Assembly (NCBI RefSeq): GCF_040796495.1
Contig: NZ_JBFNQN010000013.1
Span: 62,001-126,000 of the forward strand
Direction of reading: 5' to 3'
DNA length: 64,000 nucleotides
Source of the DNA: Kineococcus endophyticus
GTDB taxonomy: Bacteria > Actinomycetota > Actinomycetes > Actinomycetales > Kineococcaceae
Part shown: positions 17,977-27,345 of the stretch, one piece after another
Layout: each line of letters begins with the position of its first letter
How positions within the stretch are numbered: the first letter of the stretch is position 1
Notes under the pieces: model-generated
Database searches by the model: none
The model's input: only the letters and a program-made list of their open reading frames with translations
Told to the model about the DNA's origin: nothing
Program-made: the position numbers and the translations under genes

Positions 17977-19253
17977 CAGGGCTGCTCCGGGGTGGCCATG
18001 AGCGTCGCCAGCGCCTGGGCCGCCGCGGGGGTGGCGTCGATGCGCCCGGCCCGCTGCAGCGCGACCGGTGAGGTCCCGCCGAGGAGCACCGAGCCGAGCT
18101 CGGCGACGGGCAGGACCACGTCCGGTGCGTCGTCGGTCGTCGTCACCTCCGGGCACACCCAGCCGTCGGCGCCGCAGCGCTGGGCCTCGACGTGCAGGCG
18201 CACGGTCGCCCCGGCCAGGCCGAGGGGGTCCTCGACGCGCAGGACGAGCGTGCCGCAGCCCAGGTAGCGGCGGGCCGCCAGCGCCCCGGGCACGTCGAGG
18301 ACGCGCAGCCAGACGAAGTCGTCGACGGGCCCGGTCTGGACCGCGCGCGGGTCCAGGAGCAGGTGCGGCAGCAGCTCGTCGACGGGTCGGTCGGAGGCCC
18401 GGGTGACCCGGACGAGGTCGATCGAGGCGAGGAACTCCCACAGCGCCCGGTAGGCCGACGGCGTCGTCGCGGTGAGGTCGCGCAGGTGGACCGTCCCGTT
18501 CGGCACGCGGCCCACGGACTCGTCGCTGACGTCGTAGGCCGCGTACCCGTCGGGGGTCCCGTCCTCGTCCCGGTGCAGGACGACGTGCCCGCGGGGACCG
18601 AGCCAGCGGCCCTCGCCCCGCCGGCCCGCGGCCTCCCACCACGCCGCGTCGCGCAGCAGCCCGCCGGGCCGCCGGCGCCGGGCGGCGTCGTGGACGGCGG
18701 CCAGCTCGTCGGTGCGGCCGGCGGGGACGAACTCCAGCGAGCCGGTCGCCGCCGGGGCGTCGGGGCGGAACGCGACCCGGGCGTGGTCGAGGACCAGGCT
18801 CGTCGAGCGCGTCGCGGCGCCGAACCCGAACCGGCCGTAGATGGGTGCCTCCGCGGCGATGAGCACCGCCAGGGCGTGCCCCGCGGCGCGGGCGCGCTCG
18901 AGGTCGGCCGTGAGCATGCGGGACAGCAGGCCCCGGCGCCGGTGCGTGGGCAGCACGGTCGCGGTCGAGACGGCGTCGACGTCGACGGGACCGGCGCCGG
19001 GCACCGTCAGCTCGGAGTCGAAGGTGCGCAGCGTCGCCACGACGCGGTCCTCACCGGCGACGGTGTCGTGCACCGCCGTGAGCCGGTGCCCCTGCACCAT
19101 CCGCTGCCGCTCGTCGAGGGAATCCTCGGTGGGCGCGGACTCCAGGAAGGACGTGCGGCTCGGGACGGCCCAGGCGCGCAGGGCCTCCCGGTCGTCCGGG
19201 TCCACCTGCGTCACGCGGAGCTCTGGACGGGTCGGGAGTCCGGTGTCCTGCAC
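17958..19253 (-). CDS. Eis-family GNAT acetyltransferase with SCP2-like C-terminal domain
   Basis: 431 aa, three-domain Eis architecture: N-terminal GNAT (residues 10-160, acetyl-CoA loop [14 protein letters not shown]), a second degenerate GNAT lobe (about 190-300), and an SCP2-type domain ending in a free C-terminal Phe (PTWF), the carboxylate that acts as general base in Eis. Eis enzymes acetylate amines of diverse substrates including aminoglycosides; the substrate here is unknown. It starts at GTG 19253, divergent from hisF over 23 bp. Confidence 0.88.
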   Translation of the reverse strand: MQDTGLPTRPELRVTQVDPDDREALRAWAVPSRTSFLESAPTEDSLDERQRMVQGHRLTAVHDTVAGEDRVVATLRTFDSELTVPGAGPVDVDAVSTATVLPTHRRRGLLSRMLTADLERARAAGHALAVLIAAEAPIYGRFGFGAATRSTSLVLDHARVAFRPDAPAATGSLEFVPAGRTDELAAVHDAARRRRPGGLLRDAAWWEAAGRRGEGRWLGPRGHVVLHRDEDGTPDGYAAYDVSDESVGRVPNGTVHLRDLTATTPSAYRALWEFLASIDLVRVTRASDRPVDELLPHLLLDPRAVQTGPVDDFVWLRVLDVPGALAARRYLGCGTLVLRVEDPLGLAGATVRLHVEAQRCGADGWVCPEVTTTDDAPDVVLPVAELGSVLLGGTSPVALQRAGRIDATPAAAQALATLMATPEQPWCPTWF

Positions 19254-19276
19254 GGCTGCGACGGTACCGTTCCCCC
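19254..19276. promoter_or_regulatory. 23-bp symmetric bidirectional promoter (eis-like / hisF)
   Basis: The whole intergenic space. ACGGTACCGT (19261-19270) is a perfect palindrome, so TACCGT (TANNNT) is read on both strands. It ends 6 nt before the hisF GTG and 7 nt before the eis-like GTG. Both transcripts would be leaderless from one shared -10 element. Confidence 0.65.
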
Positions 19277-20050
19277 GTGAGCGTCGCCGTCCGTGTCATC
19301 CCCTGCCTCGACGTCGACGCCGGTCGCGTCGTCAAGGGCGTCAACTTCGCCGACCTGCGCGACGCGGGCGACCCGGTCGAGCTGGCCCGCCGCTACGACG
19401 AGCAGGGTGCCGACGAGCTGACGTTCCTCGACGTGACCGCCTCCTCGGGATCGCGGGAGACGACGTACGACGTGGTCCGCCGCACCGCCGAGCAGGTCTT
19501 CATCCCCCTCACCGTCGGCGGAGGGGTCCGCGCGGTCGCCGACGTCGAGAAGCTCCTGCGCGCCGGCGCCGACAAGGTCGGCGTCAACACCGCGGCCATC
19601 GCCCGGCCCGAGCTCATCACCGAGATCGCCGAGCGGTTCGGCGCCCAGGTGCTCGTCCTGTCCGTCGACGCCCGCCGCACGCTGCCGGGGGAGCCGACGA
19701 CCGCCTCGGGGTACGAGGTCACCACCCACGGCGGTCGCCGCGGCACGGGTCTGGACGCCGTGGAGTGGGCCGCCCGCGCCGCCGAGCTCGGCGCGGGGGA
19801 GATCCTGCTGAACTCGATGGACGCCGACGGCACCAAGCAGGGCTTCGACCTCGAGATGCTCGGCGCGGTCCGGTCCCGCGTCACCGTCCCGCTCGTGGCC
19901 AGCGGTGGGGCCGGCGCGGTCGAGCACTTCCCGCCCGCCGTCGCCGCGGGCGCCGACGCCGTCCTGGCCGCCAGCGTCTTCCACTTCGGCCAGCTGACGG
20001 TCGGGGACGTCAAGGACGCCCTGCGGGAGGGCGGCGCCCCCGTCCGCTGA
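19277..20050 (+). CDS. hisF: Imidazole glycerol phosphate synthase cyclase subunit
   Basis: Cyclase half of IGP synthase in histidine synthesis, working with HisH. 257 aa, TIM barrel. The catalytic aspartates are in [14 protein letters not shown] and in SVDARR, and TVGGGVR plus [12 protein letters not shown] are the phosphate-binding loops. The GTG start is 6 nt after a -10 box. hisH is not in this window. Confidence 0.96.
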   Translation: MSVAVRVIPCLDVDAGRVVKGVNFADLRDAGDPVELARRYDEQGADELTFLDVTASSGSRETTYDVVRRTAEQVFIPLTVGGGVRAVADVEKLLRAGADKVGVNTAAIARPELITEIAERFGAQVLVLSVDARRTLPGEPTTASGYEVTTHGGRRGTGLDAVEWAARAAELGAGEILLNSMDADGTKQGFDLEMLGAVRSRVTVPLVASGGAGAVEHFPPAVAAGADAVLAASVFHFGQLTVGDVKDALREGGAPVR

Positions 20051-20704
20051 CTACTCGCCCACCGCGCCCGGGTACGTGGCGCGGAAGCGGGCGACGGCCT
20101 CGGGCGTGCCCTCCAGGTGCACCAGGGCCCGCGTGCGCCGGCCGAACGCGTGCAGCAGCAGCTCGGCGACCGTTCCGGTGACCGCGACCGACTCCGCGCC
20201 CGGGCGCACCACCGCGCGCGGACCCTCCGGCGTCACCAGCACGACGCCCACGGGGGAGCGGCGGTAGGCGACCCGGCCCATGACCCGTACGGTGCGCCAC
20301 AGCGCCTCCTCCTGCGCCTGCGGCAGCGCGCGGGGCCCCCACCCGGGCTGCGCGCGCAGGACGTCCTCGTGGTGCACGAAGTACTCGGCGCTGTTCACCA
20401 GGCCGTCGAGGGCCCGCACCCGCAGCGGACCGTGGGGACCGCCCCGCACGCGCTCGACGAGGGCGTCGAACGGCTGCGACGCCAGCTCGGAGACGACCCT
20501 GTCGCGGTGCGACCGCAGCGGTGGCAGGGCCTCGCCCAGGGCCACGTCCGGACGGTTGTCCCGCACCGCCAGGTGCACCAGCAGGTCCCGGACGTCCCAG
20601 CCGGCGCACAGCGTCGGCGCCTCCGGGCCGACCCGCAACGCGCTGTCGCACAACCCGTCCCGTTCGCGTCGCGCGTCGCCGGGATTCCTGGAGGGGAGGA
20701 CCAT
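20051..20704 (-). CDS. TIGR03085-type (DinB/mycothiol-dependent-fold) metal-binding protein
   Basis: 217 aa. [29 protein letters not shown] with the metal His, and [16 protein letters not shown] match the actinobacterial TIGR03085 family. That family has the DinB-like four-helix fold related to mycothiol-dependent maleylpyruvate isomerase. Function unproven. ATG 20704 was chosen ([10 protein letters not shown]); the longer reading frame upstream has no family sequence. It sits between hisF and hisI on the opposite strand. Confidence 0.8.
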   Translation of the reverse strand: MVLPSRNPGDARRERDGLCDSALRVGPEAPTLCAGWDVRDLLVHLAVRDNRPDVALGEALPPLRSHRDRVVSELASQPFDALVERVRGGPHGPLRVRALDGLVNSAEYFVHHEDVLRAQPGWGPRALPQAQEEALWRTVRVMGRVAYRRSPVGVVLVTPEGPRAVVRPGAESVAVTGTVAELLLHAFGRRTRALVHLEGTPEAVARFRATYPGAVGE

Positions 20705-20766
20705 GGCGCCGATCGTGCCACCCGGGCCGTCCGGTGCGCCCCGCGGCCGGTGAGACCATGGGCCGC

Positions 20767-21129
20767 GTGTCGTCCCTCGAGCTCGATCCCCGCACCGCCG
20801 CACGCCTGAAGCGGGACGCCGCCGGCCTCGTCTGCGCCGTCGTCCAGCAGCACGACACCCGCGAGGTGCTCATGGTCGCCTGGATGAACGACGACGCTCT
20901 GGCCCAGACCCTCGCCACCGGCCGCGCGACCTACTGGTCGCGCAGTCGCGGGCAGCTGTGGCGCAAGGGCGACACCTCCGGTCACGTCCAGTGGGTGCGC
21001 AAGGTCTCCCTGGACTGCGACGGCGACGCGCTCCTGCTCGAGGTCGAGCAGGTCGGCGCGGCCTGCCACACCGGCGACCGGACCTGCTTCGACGCCACCA
21101 CCCTCCCGCTCACCGCGCCGAGCGCGTGA
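20767..21129 (+). CDS. hisI: Phosphoribosyl-AMP cyclohydrolase
   Basis: Third step of histidine synthesis. 120 aa from GTG 20767; ATG 20758 is an alternative. [30 protein letters not shown] and [10 protein letters not shown] are conserved, and the zinc cysteines are in [10 protein letters not shown]. It overlaps the next gene by 4 nt (GTGA). In many actinobacteria trpE follows hisI; here it does not. Confidence 0.94.
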   Translation: MSSLELDPRTAARLKRDAAGLVCAVVQQHDTREVLMVAWMNDDALAQTLATGRATYWSRSRGQLWRKGDTSGHVQWVRKVSLDCDGDALLLEVEQVGAACHTGDRTCFDATTLPLTAPSA

Positions 21130-21737
21130 GCGCGCCCGTTCCCGAGGTCCGGCGCCGGTCACGGCGCGGACCCCTGCTGCTGCTCGCCGCCGTCGGCGCC
21201 GTCGTCGCCCTCGGGGCCGGCGCGCCGACCTGGGTCAGCGGCCGCGCCGCCACCGCGACCGGGACCGCGGCCGTCCTCGCCTCCGGCCGCGACGCCGCGC
21301 CCGTCGCCACGGCGCTCGCCCTCGTCAGCCTCGCCGCGGTCGTCGCCTCCACGCTGGGGCGCCGGGCCGCGCGGCTCGTCGCCGCGCTCGTCCTCGTCGC
21401 CGGGGGCGCCGGGGTCCTCGCCGCCAGCACGGGCCCGCTGCGGGAGCCGACCGCGGCGCTCACCGCCCCGGCCCGCGCGGCCAGCGGGACGACGCAGGCC
21501 CGCGTGGAGGGCGCGGTCGACGTCGCGCCGTGGCCGGTGGTGTCCGCGGTGGGCGGCGGTCTCGTCGCCCTCGCCGGGGTCGGGCTCGTCGTCGGGGCAC
21601 GCCGGCGTGATGTCCCCCGGGCCGCGGGTCGCTACGACCGCGACGCCCGCTCCGGAGCCGGCGCGGCCGCCCCGACGCGGGACGACCCGGCGGCCGCGTG
21701 GGACGCGCTCTCGCACGGCGACGACCCCACCCGCTGA
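21126..21737 (+). CDS. Trp-operon-associated membrane protein (TIGR02234 family)
   Basis: 203 aa with four hydrophobic segments (about residues 15-33, 52-72, 79-97 and 135-155) and a charged cytoplasmic tail. Position and architecture match the Trp_oprn_chp family that accompanies trp genes in actinobacteria; biochemical role unknown. The GTG start overlaps the hisI stop. The stop region is duplicated as two perfect 12-bp units. Confidence 0.78.
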   Translation: MSAPVPEVRRRSRRGPLLLLAAVGAVVALGAGAPTWVSGRAATATGTAAVLASGRDAAPVATALALVSLAAVVASTLGRRAARLVAALVLVAGGAGVLAASTGPLREPTAALTAPARAASGTTQARVEGAVDVAPWPVVSAVGGGLVALAGVGLVVGARRRDVPRAAGRYDRDARSGAGAAAPTRDDPAAAWDALSHGDDPTR

Positions 21738-21749
21738 CCCACCCGCTGA
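21726..21749 (+). repeat. 12-bp perfect tandem duplication at a gene end
   Basis: CCCACCCGCTGA occurs twice in a row, with a third partial copy (CCCACC). The first copy contains the stop codon of the membrane-protein gene. Confidence 0.8.
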
Positions 21750-21866
21750 CCCACCTGCCGGCCCGCCCGGTCACCCGTCCCGGCGCGCGCGTCCGCGAGT
21801 CGGTACGGTGTCCGTAGTACCCGAGCGCGCTCGTCGCGCGCCGACGACCCGCCCCGAGGAGTCCCC

Positions 21867-22172
21867 GTGAGCACCGAGAGCAACCACCAGTCCCACGGGC
21901 ACCACAGCACCAGCGCCGCCGCCCCGGCCACCGACATCGTCGACGAGCACGGTCACGGCCACAGCGTCGCCGCCTGGGCCGGTGTCGCGGTGTGCCTCGT
22001 GGGGTTCCTCATCCTCTCCCTGGCGATCGTCTTCCCCAGCCTGACCTGGGGGATCATCGGCAGCGTCGTCATCCTCGCCTCGCTCGTGGTCGCGGGCGGT
22101 CTGGCCAAGGCCGGCTACGGCGTCAAGGGTCCCGACGGCAAGCCCGTCGGCCTGGGTCGCGCCAAGCGCTGA
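21867..22172 (+). CDS. HGxxPAAW-family membrane protein, variant motif
   Basis: 101 aa. A histidine-rich N-terminus ([10 protein letters not shown]) is followed by two membrane helices (about residues 36-56 and 60-80) and a short C-tail. The gene regularly sits just before trpC in actinobacteria. The name-giving HGxxPAAW motif here reads HGHSVAAW, with Val for Pro. GAGGAG at 21856-21861 precedes the GTG start. Function unknown. Confidence 0.8.
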   Translation: MSTESNHQSHGHHSTSAAAPATDIVDEHGHGHSVAAWAGVAVCLVGFLILSLAIVFPSLTWGIIGSVVILASLVVAGGLAKAGYGVKGPDGKPVGLGRAKR

Positions 22173-22202
22173 CCTGCCGAGCGCTGCCCTGCCGAGCGCT
22201 GC
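22173..22202 (+). repeat. 15-bp perfect tandem duplication
   Basis: Two head-to-tail copies of CCTGCCGAGCGCTGC start directly after the stop codon of the HGxxPAAW-like gene. Confidence 0.8.
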
Positions 22203-22240
22203 CCGCCCGCCCACCGGACCGTCGTGTCCGGACCCGGCGA

Positions 22241-22246
22241 TACCCT
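22241..22246 (+). promoter_or_regulatory. -10 box, leaderless trpC transcript
   Basis: TACCCT ends 6 nt before the trpC GTG at 22253. This suggests trpCBA has its own promoter, separate from the genes upstream. Confidence 0.5.
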
Positions 22247-22252
22247 CGTGGC

Positions 22253-23077
22253 GTGACAGTCCTCGACGACATCCTGGCCGGCGTCCGTGAGGACCTGGCG
22301 GCGCGCAAGGCGCTCACCTCGCTGGACGAGCTGAAGGAGCGCGCGCACCGACAGGTGCCCGCCAAGGACGCGCACGCCCTCCTCAAGCCCCGCGACGCGG
22401 AGCAGCGCGGCGTCAAGGTCATCGCGGAGGTCAAGCGCAAGAGCCCTTCCAAGGGCGCGCTGGCGACCATCCCGGACCCGGCCGAGCTCGCGACGCAGTA
22501 CGAGGCCGGCGGGGCCAGCGTCATCAGCGTCCTCACCGAGCAGCGCCGGTTCGGCGGCAGCCTGGACGACCTGCGGGCCGTCCGCTGCGCCGTCGACGTC
22601 CCGGTGCTGCGCAAGGACTTCGTCGTCGAGTCGTACCAGCTGTGGGAGGCCCGCGCCTGGGGGGCCGACGTCGTGCTCCTCATCGTCGCCGCTCTCGAGC
22701 AGGAGGCCCTCGTGTCGCTCATCGAACGCACGCACTCCCTGGGCATGACGGCCCTGGTGGAGGTCCACACCGCCGAGGAGGTCGCGCGTGCCCTGGACGC
22801 CGACGCGCGCGTCGTCGGGGTGAACAACCGCAACCTCAAGACCCTCGAGGTCGACAACTCCACGTTCGCCGACCTGGCGCCGCTCATCCCGGACACCAAG
22901 GTCAAGGTCGCCGAGTCGGGCGTCTCCGGCCCGCGCGACGTCGTCGAGTTCGCCCGCGCGGGCGCCGACGCCGTCCTCGTGGGGGAGACGCTCGTCAAGG
23001 GCGACGACCCGCGCCGCGCGGTCGCCGACCTCGTCGCCGCCGGTGCGCACCCGGCCGTGCAGGCGGTGCGCCCGTGA
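22253..23077 (+). CDS. trpC: Indole-3-glycerol-phosphate synthase
   Basis: Fourth step of tryptophan synthesis; 274 aa TIM barrel. [13 protein letters not shown] carries the substrate Lys and Ser. [12 protein letters not shown] (catalytic Lys), [10 protein letters not shown] and VAESGVSGP complete the family motifs. GTG start. The stop overlaps trpB (GTGA). It is the monofunctional form without a PRAI domain, as usual in actinobacteria. Confidence 0.96.
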   Translation: MTVLDDILAGVREDLAARKALTSLDELKERAHRQVPAKDAHALLKPRDAEQRGVKVIAEVKRKSPSKGALATIPDPAELATQYEAGGASVISVLTEQRRFGGSLDDLRAVRCAVDVPVLRKDFVVESYQLWEARAWGADVVLLIVAALEQEALVSLIERTHSLGMTALVEVHTAEEVARALDADARVVGVNNRNLKTLEVDNSTFADLAPLIPDTKVKVAESGVSGPRDVVEFARAGADAVLVGETLVKGDDPRRAVADLVAAGAHPAVQAVRP

Positions 23078-24375
23078 CCACGCAGGAGACCCCGCTGACC
23101 ACCTCGGGACGTTCCTTCAGCGGCGAGCGCGGGCCGTACTTCGGCGCGTTCGGCGGCCGCTTCGTGCCCGAGGCCCTCGTGGCGGCGCTCGACGAGATCG
23201 ACGCCGCGCACACGGCGGCGATGGCCGACCCCGGCTTCCTCGCCGAGCTGGCCGAGCTGCACCGCACGTACTCCGGCCGGCCCAGCATCCTCACCGAGGT
23301 GCCGCGCTTCGCCGCCCACGCCGGCGGCGCCCGCGTCATCCTCAAGCGCGAGGACCTCAACCACACGGGCTCGCACAAGATCAACAACGTGCTCGGGCAG
23401 GCGCTCCTCACCAAGCGCATGGGCAAGCAGCGCATCATCGCCGAGACGGGCGCCGGACAGCACGGCGTCGCGACGGCGACGGCCGCGGCCCTCATGGGCC
23501 TGGAGTGCGTCGTCTACATGGGCGAGGAGGACACCCGCCGCCAGGCGCTGAACGTGGCCCGGATGCGCCTGCTCGGCGCGACCGTCGTCCCCGTGACCGC
23601 CGGCAGCCGGACCCTCAAGGACGCCGTCAACGAGGCGTTCCGCGACTGGGTCTCCTCCGTCGACACGACGCACTACGCGTTCGGCACGGTCGCCGGCCCG
23701 CACCCGTTCCCGGTGCTCGTGCGCGACTTCCAGCGCATCGTCGGCGTCGAAGCCCGCCAGCAGGTCCTCGACCTGACGGGCCGCCTGCCCGACGCGGTCG
23801 CGGCCTGCGTCGGCGGCGGGTCCAACGCCATCGGCATCTTCCACGCGTTCCTGGACGACCCGGACGTGGCCCTGCACGGGTACGAGGCCGGCGGGGACGG
23901 CGTCGAGACGGGCCGGCACGCGGCCCCCATCTCGGCCGGGGCGGCCGGTGTCTTCCAGGGCGCCCGGCAGTTCGTCATGCAGGACGAGGACGGGCAGACG
24001 GTCGAGTCGCACTCGATCTCCGCCGGGCTCGACTACCCCGGCGTCGGACCGGAGCACTCGTGGCTGGCCGCCAGCGGCCGCGCGCAGTACCACCCCGTGA
24101 CCGACGCGCAGGCGATGGAGGCCTTCCGGCTGCTGTGCCGCACCGAGGGGATCATCCCGGCCATCGAGAGCGCCCACGCGCTCGCCGGTGCGCTGGACCT
24201 CGGCAAGGAGCTCGGTCCGGACGCCACCGTGCTCGTCAGCCTGTCCGGGCGCGGGGACAAGGACGTGGACACGGCGGCCCGTTGGTTCGGGCTCGTCAGC
24301 GACGCCGACCTCGTCGCCTCGGAGGTCGAACGGGTCGCCGAGGCGCCCCAGGACACCGAAGGGTCCGGCTGGTGA
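23074..24375 (+). CDS. trpB: Tryptophan synthase beta chain
   Basis: PLP enzyme joining indole and serine. 433 aa, TrpB1 type. [12 protein letters not shown] at the N-terminus, the PLP Lys in [26 protein letters not shown], and the phosphate-binding [12 protein letters not shown] loop are present. GTG start overlaps trpC; the stop overlaps trpA. These overlaps fit stoichiometric TrpAB production. Confidence 0.97.
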   Translation: MTTQETPLTTSGRSFSGERGPYFGAFGGRFVPEALVAALDEIDAAHTAAMADPGFLAELAELHRTYSGRPSILTEVPRFAAHAGGARVILKREDLNHTGSHKINNVLGQALLTKRMGKQRIIAETGAGQHGVATATAAALMGLECVVYMGEEDTRRQALNVARMRLLGATVVPVTAGSRTLKDAVNEAFRDWVSSVDTTHYAFGTVAGPHPFPVLVRDFQRIVGVEARQQVLDLTGRLPDAVAACVGGGSNAIGIFHAFLDDPDVALHGYEAGGDGVETGRHAAPISAGAAGVFQGARQFVMQDEDGQTVESHSISAGLDYPGVGPEHSWLAASGRAQYHPVTDAQAMEAFRLLCRTEGIIPAIESAHALAGALDLGKELGPDATVLVSLSGRGDKDVDTAARWFGLVSDADLVASEVERVAEAPQDTEGSGW

Positions 24376-25211
24376 GCACCGAACTGCAGGACGTCCCCGC
24401 ACCGACCGGGACGCACACGGCGGCCGCCGCCGTCGACCGCGCCAAGGCCGAGGGGCGGGCCGCGCTCGTGGCCTACCTGCCCGTCGGCTACCCGGACGTG
24501 GACGGGTCCATCGAGGCGGCCAAGGCCGCCGTCGCCGGTGGCGCCGACATCGTCGAGCTCGGTCTGCCCTACTCCGACCCGACGATGGACGGGGCGACGA
24601 TCCAGCGGGCCGCCGAGGTCTGCCTGGCCAACCGCACCCGCCCCGCGGACGTCCTGCGGGCCGTCGAGGCGGTGGCCTCGACGGGGGCGGCGACGCTCGT
24701 CATGACGTACTGGCCGCCCGTCGACCGCTACGGCGTCGACCGGTGGGCGGCCGACCTCGCCAACGCCGGGGGCGCCGGGCTCATCACGCCGGACCTCATC
24801 CCCGACGAGGCGGCCGGCTGGCTGCAGGCGAGCGAGGAGCACGACCTCGAGCGCGTCTTCCTCGTCGCGCCCAGCTCGACCGACGCCCGCCTGGAGAAGA
24901 CCGTCCGCGCCAGCCGCGGGTTCGTCTACGCGGCGTCGTTGATGGGAGTCACAGGCACGCGTGCGACCGTGGGCGCGGGTGCGTCCGAGCTCGTCCGGCG
25001 CACCCGGGCAGCCGGCGCCGAGCGCGTCTGCGTGGGGCTGGGCGTGTCCACCCCCGCGCAGGCCACCGAGGTCGCCGGGTACGCCGACGGCGTCATCGTC
25101 GGGTCCGCCTTCGTCCAGCGCCTGCTGGACGCGGACTCGGCCGCCGCCGGCGCGCGCGCCGTCGGGCAGCTGGCCGAGGAGCTGGCGGCCGGCGTCCGCA
25201 CCCGTCCCTGA
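24372..25211 (+). CDS. trpA: Tryptophan synthase alpha chain
   Basis: Cleaves indole-3-glycerol phosphate and channels indole to TrpB. 279 aa TIM barrel. The catalytic Glu is in [12 protein letters not shown] and the Asp in the same region. [13 protein letters not shown] and [10 protein letters not shown] are the phosphate-loop segments. GTG start overlapping the trpB stop (GTGA). Confidence 0.96.
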   Translation: MSTELQDVPAPTGTHTAAAAVDRAKAEGRAALVAYLPVGYPDVDGSIEAAKAAVAGGADIVELGLPYSDPTMDGATIQRAAEVCLANRTRPADVLRAVEAVASTGAATLVMTYWPPVDRYGVDRWAADLANAGGAGLITPDLIPDEAAGWLQASEEHDLERVFLVAPSSTDARLEKTVRASRGFVYAASLMGVTGTRATVGAGASELVRRTRAAGAERVCVGLGVSTPAQATEVAGYADGVIVGSAFVQRLLDADSAAAGARAVGQLAEELAAGVRTRP

Positions 25212-25239
25212 CGAGCACCCCCGCGGAGGAGAACGAGCG

Positions 25240-26097
25240 TTGAGCAGCAAGAAGACCGGCGGTCATCCGGCGCGAGCCGGCCAGGCGGAGGACGCGCGCG
25301 AGGCGCGGCGGGCGAAGGCCGCCGCGCTGCGCCAGCGCGAGCTCGCCCGTGAGCGCAGCCGGCGGGTGCTGCTCATCAGCATCGCCGTCGTCGTGGTGCT
25401 GGCCCTCGTGGCCGTCGTCGTGGTGGTCATCGACCGTTCGCGCAAGGACGACGTCGCGGCCGGGACGGGAACGCCCCCCGGGGTGACCGCCGCCGACGGC
25501 GGGTACGTCCTGCCGGGGACCCCGGCCGCCGGGGCGCCGACGCTGGACATCTGGCTCGACTACCAGTGCCCCATCTGCAAGCAGTTCGAGGACGTCAGCG
25601 GGACGGTCTACCCGCAGCTGGCCGCGGACGGCAAGGCGAAGGTCGTCGTGCACACCCTGAGCTTCCTCGACGACAACCTCGGCAACGACGCCTCCGAGCG
25701 CGCCGCCGAGGGCGCTGCCGCCGCTGCGGTGCAGGGCAAGTTCGTCGAGTACACGCAGCAGGTCTTCGCGAACCAGCCCGAGCAGGAGGGCACCGGCTAC
25801 ACCGACGACCAGCTCGAGCAGTTCGCCAAGGACGCAGGGGTGGCCGACGTGGCGACGTGGCGCCAGCAGCTCGACGACCACACCTGGCAGGGCTTCGTGC
25901 GCCGGGTGCAGGGCGCCATGGACGACCAGGGCGTGTCCGGCACCCCGACGGTGATCGTCACCGCCCCCGACGGGACCAAGAAGAACATCTCGCAGACGAC
26001 CCAGAACGGTGGCGACGGCAGCATGGGCCAGCTGCTGGGGTCGAACGGCGCGGCCTTCCTGACCGACGCCGTCGCCGCGGCGACCCAGACGCCGTGA
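25240..26097 (+). CDS. Membrane-anchored DsbA-like thioredoxin-fold protein
   Basis: 285 aa. A basic cytoplasmic N-terminus is followed by one membrane helix (about residues 42-64) and an extracytoplasmic DsbA/Thioredoxin_4 domain. The redox site is C110-P-I-C113 and the cis-Pro loop is SGTPTVIV. It probably oxidises cysteines of exported proteins. The TTG start is supported by GGAGGAG (25225-25231) 8 nt upstream. It follows trpA by 28 nt and overlaps lgt by 4 nt. It is the only thiol oxidoreductase seen in the window that also encodes four-Cys secreted proteins. Confidence 0.87.
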   Translation: MSSKKTGGHPARAGQAEDAREARRAKAAALRQRELARERSRRVLLISIAVVVVLALVAVVVVVIDRSRKDDVAAGTGTPPGVTAADGGYVLPGTPAAGAPTLDIWLDYQCPICKQFEDVSGTVYPQLAADGKAKVVVHTLSFLDDNLGNDASERAAEGAAAAAVQGKFVEYTQQVFANQPEQEGTGYTDDQLEQFAKDAGVADVATWRQQLDDHTWQGFVRRVQGAMDDQGVSGTPTVIVTAPDGTKKNISQTTQNGGDGSMGQLLGSNGAAFLTDAVAAATQTP

Positions 26098-27098
26098 CCG
26101 CAGCCGTCGCGGCCTCCGTCGCCGCCGCCATCCCGAGCCCGACGGTCGCCGTCTGGCACCTCGGTCCCGTCCCGGTCCGGGCGTACGCGCTGTGCATCGT
26201 GCTCGGCATCGTGCTCGGCGTCGTCATCGCCGAGCGCCGCTGGCGGGCCAAGGGCGGGCGCGAGGACTTCATCCTCGACGTCGCCGTCTGGGCCGTGCCG
26301 CTCGGCGTCGTGGGCGCCCGGCTGTACCACGTGGTCACCTCGCCCCAGGCCTACTTCGGTGCGGGCGGCGACCCCGTCCGCGCGCTCTACGTCTGGGAGG
26401 GCGGGCTCGGGATCTGGGGCGCCATCGCCGGCGGCGCGCTGGGCGCGTGGATCGCCTGCCGCCGCGGCGGCTACCGCTTCCTGCCGCTGGCCGACGCCAT
26501 GGCTCCGGGTCTTCTCGTCGCGCAGGCGGCGGGCCGCTGGGGCAACTGGTTCAACAACGAGCTGTACGGGCGGGCGACGGACGTCCCCTGGGCGCTGACC
26601 GTGCACCGCTGGGACGAGTCGACGGGCCGCGCCGTCCTGGACGCGCAGGGCAACCCGGAGGTGCTGGGCACCTTCCATCCGACGTTCCTCTACGAGTCGC
26701 TGTGGTGCCTGCTCGTCGCGGCCGTCATCGTCCTCGCCGACCGCCGCTGGTCGCTGCGCCACGGCCAGGCCTTCTTCGCCTACGTCGCGCTCTACTGCCT
26801 GGGGCGCTCGGTCTTCGAGGCGCTGCGCATCGACGACGCCAACCACTTCCTGGGTCTGCGCGTCAACCAGTGGGTCGCGGGCATCGTCTTCCTCATCGCA
26901 CTCACAGCCTTCGTCCGCTCACGCAGGGTCAACGGTGGTCGGGCGGAGGTGCTGGAGCGGGTAGATTCCTCGCAGTCGCCGCCGGCCACCAGCCCGGACG
27001 ACGACGCCGCGAACCAGCCCGGTGGGCCCACCGTCACCGCCCGAGCTGATCGCCCCTCACCGGACCGCGACCCGCGGCCGGACGCGCGGGAGTCGTGA
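26094..27098 (+). CDS. lgt: Prolipoprotein diacylglyceryl transferase
   Basis: Adds diacylglycerol to the lipobox Cys of prolipoproteins in the cytoplasmic membrane. 334 aa, about seven membrane segments. The signature GRWGNWFNNELYG is near residue 145, and VWEGGLGIWGA and HPTFLYESLW are further family motifs. A hydrophilic, proline/aspartate-rich tail of about 60 residues is typical of actinobacterial forms. The window encodes two lipobox proteins (LivK and the sugar-binding protein) as likely substrates. Confidence 0.95.
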   Translation: MTAAVAASVAAAIPSPTVAVWHLGPVPVRAYALCIVLGIVLGVVIAERRWRAKGGREDFILDVAVWAVPLGVVGARLYHVVTSPQAYFGAGGDPVRALYVWEGGLGIWGAIAGGALGAWIACRRGGYRFLPLADAMAPGLLVAQAAGRWGNWFNNELYGRATDVPWALTVHRWDESTGRAVLDAQGNPEVLGTFHPTFLYESLWCLLVAAVIVLADRRWSLRHGQAFFAYVALYCLGRSVFEALRIDDANHFLGLRVNQWVAGIVFLIALTAFVRSRRVNGGRAEVLERVDSSQSPPATSPDDDAANQPGGPTVTARADRPSPDRDPRPDARES

Positions 27099-27345
27099 CC
27101 GAACCTCGACCCCGGTGTGATGGTCCAGTGCACGTGAGCACGGCACCACGCGCGTTACAGTGAGGTGAACGTGGGCCAGCGCCGCCCCCCGTTCGTGGTG
27201 CGCGCCCCCCAGGCGCGAGCCTCATCTCGAAGAGACTGACCCGGCTCACCGAGATCCGCCCGCCCGGGCGACCCTCGAGGAGACCCGTCGAGAGACCCCC
27301 TGTCCACCGAGGTCCTGGACCTCTCTCTTCAGGACGGTGCACTGC
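27099..27345 (+). other. gltB promoter and long, structured leader
   Basis: 247 nt without a gene. TACAGT at 27156-27161 is the best -10 candidate, which would give a leader of about 180 nt before gltB. The leader contains paired segments GCGC/GCGC, ATCTCG/CGAGAT and CTCGA/TCGAG, and repeats of a CGAGGAGACC-like word. No known riboswitch consensus was recognised. Confidence 0.4.
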
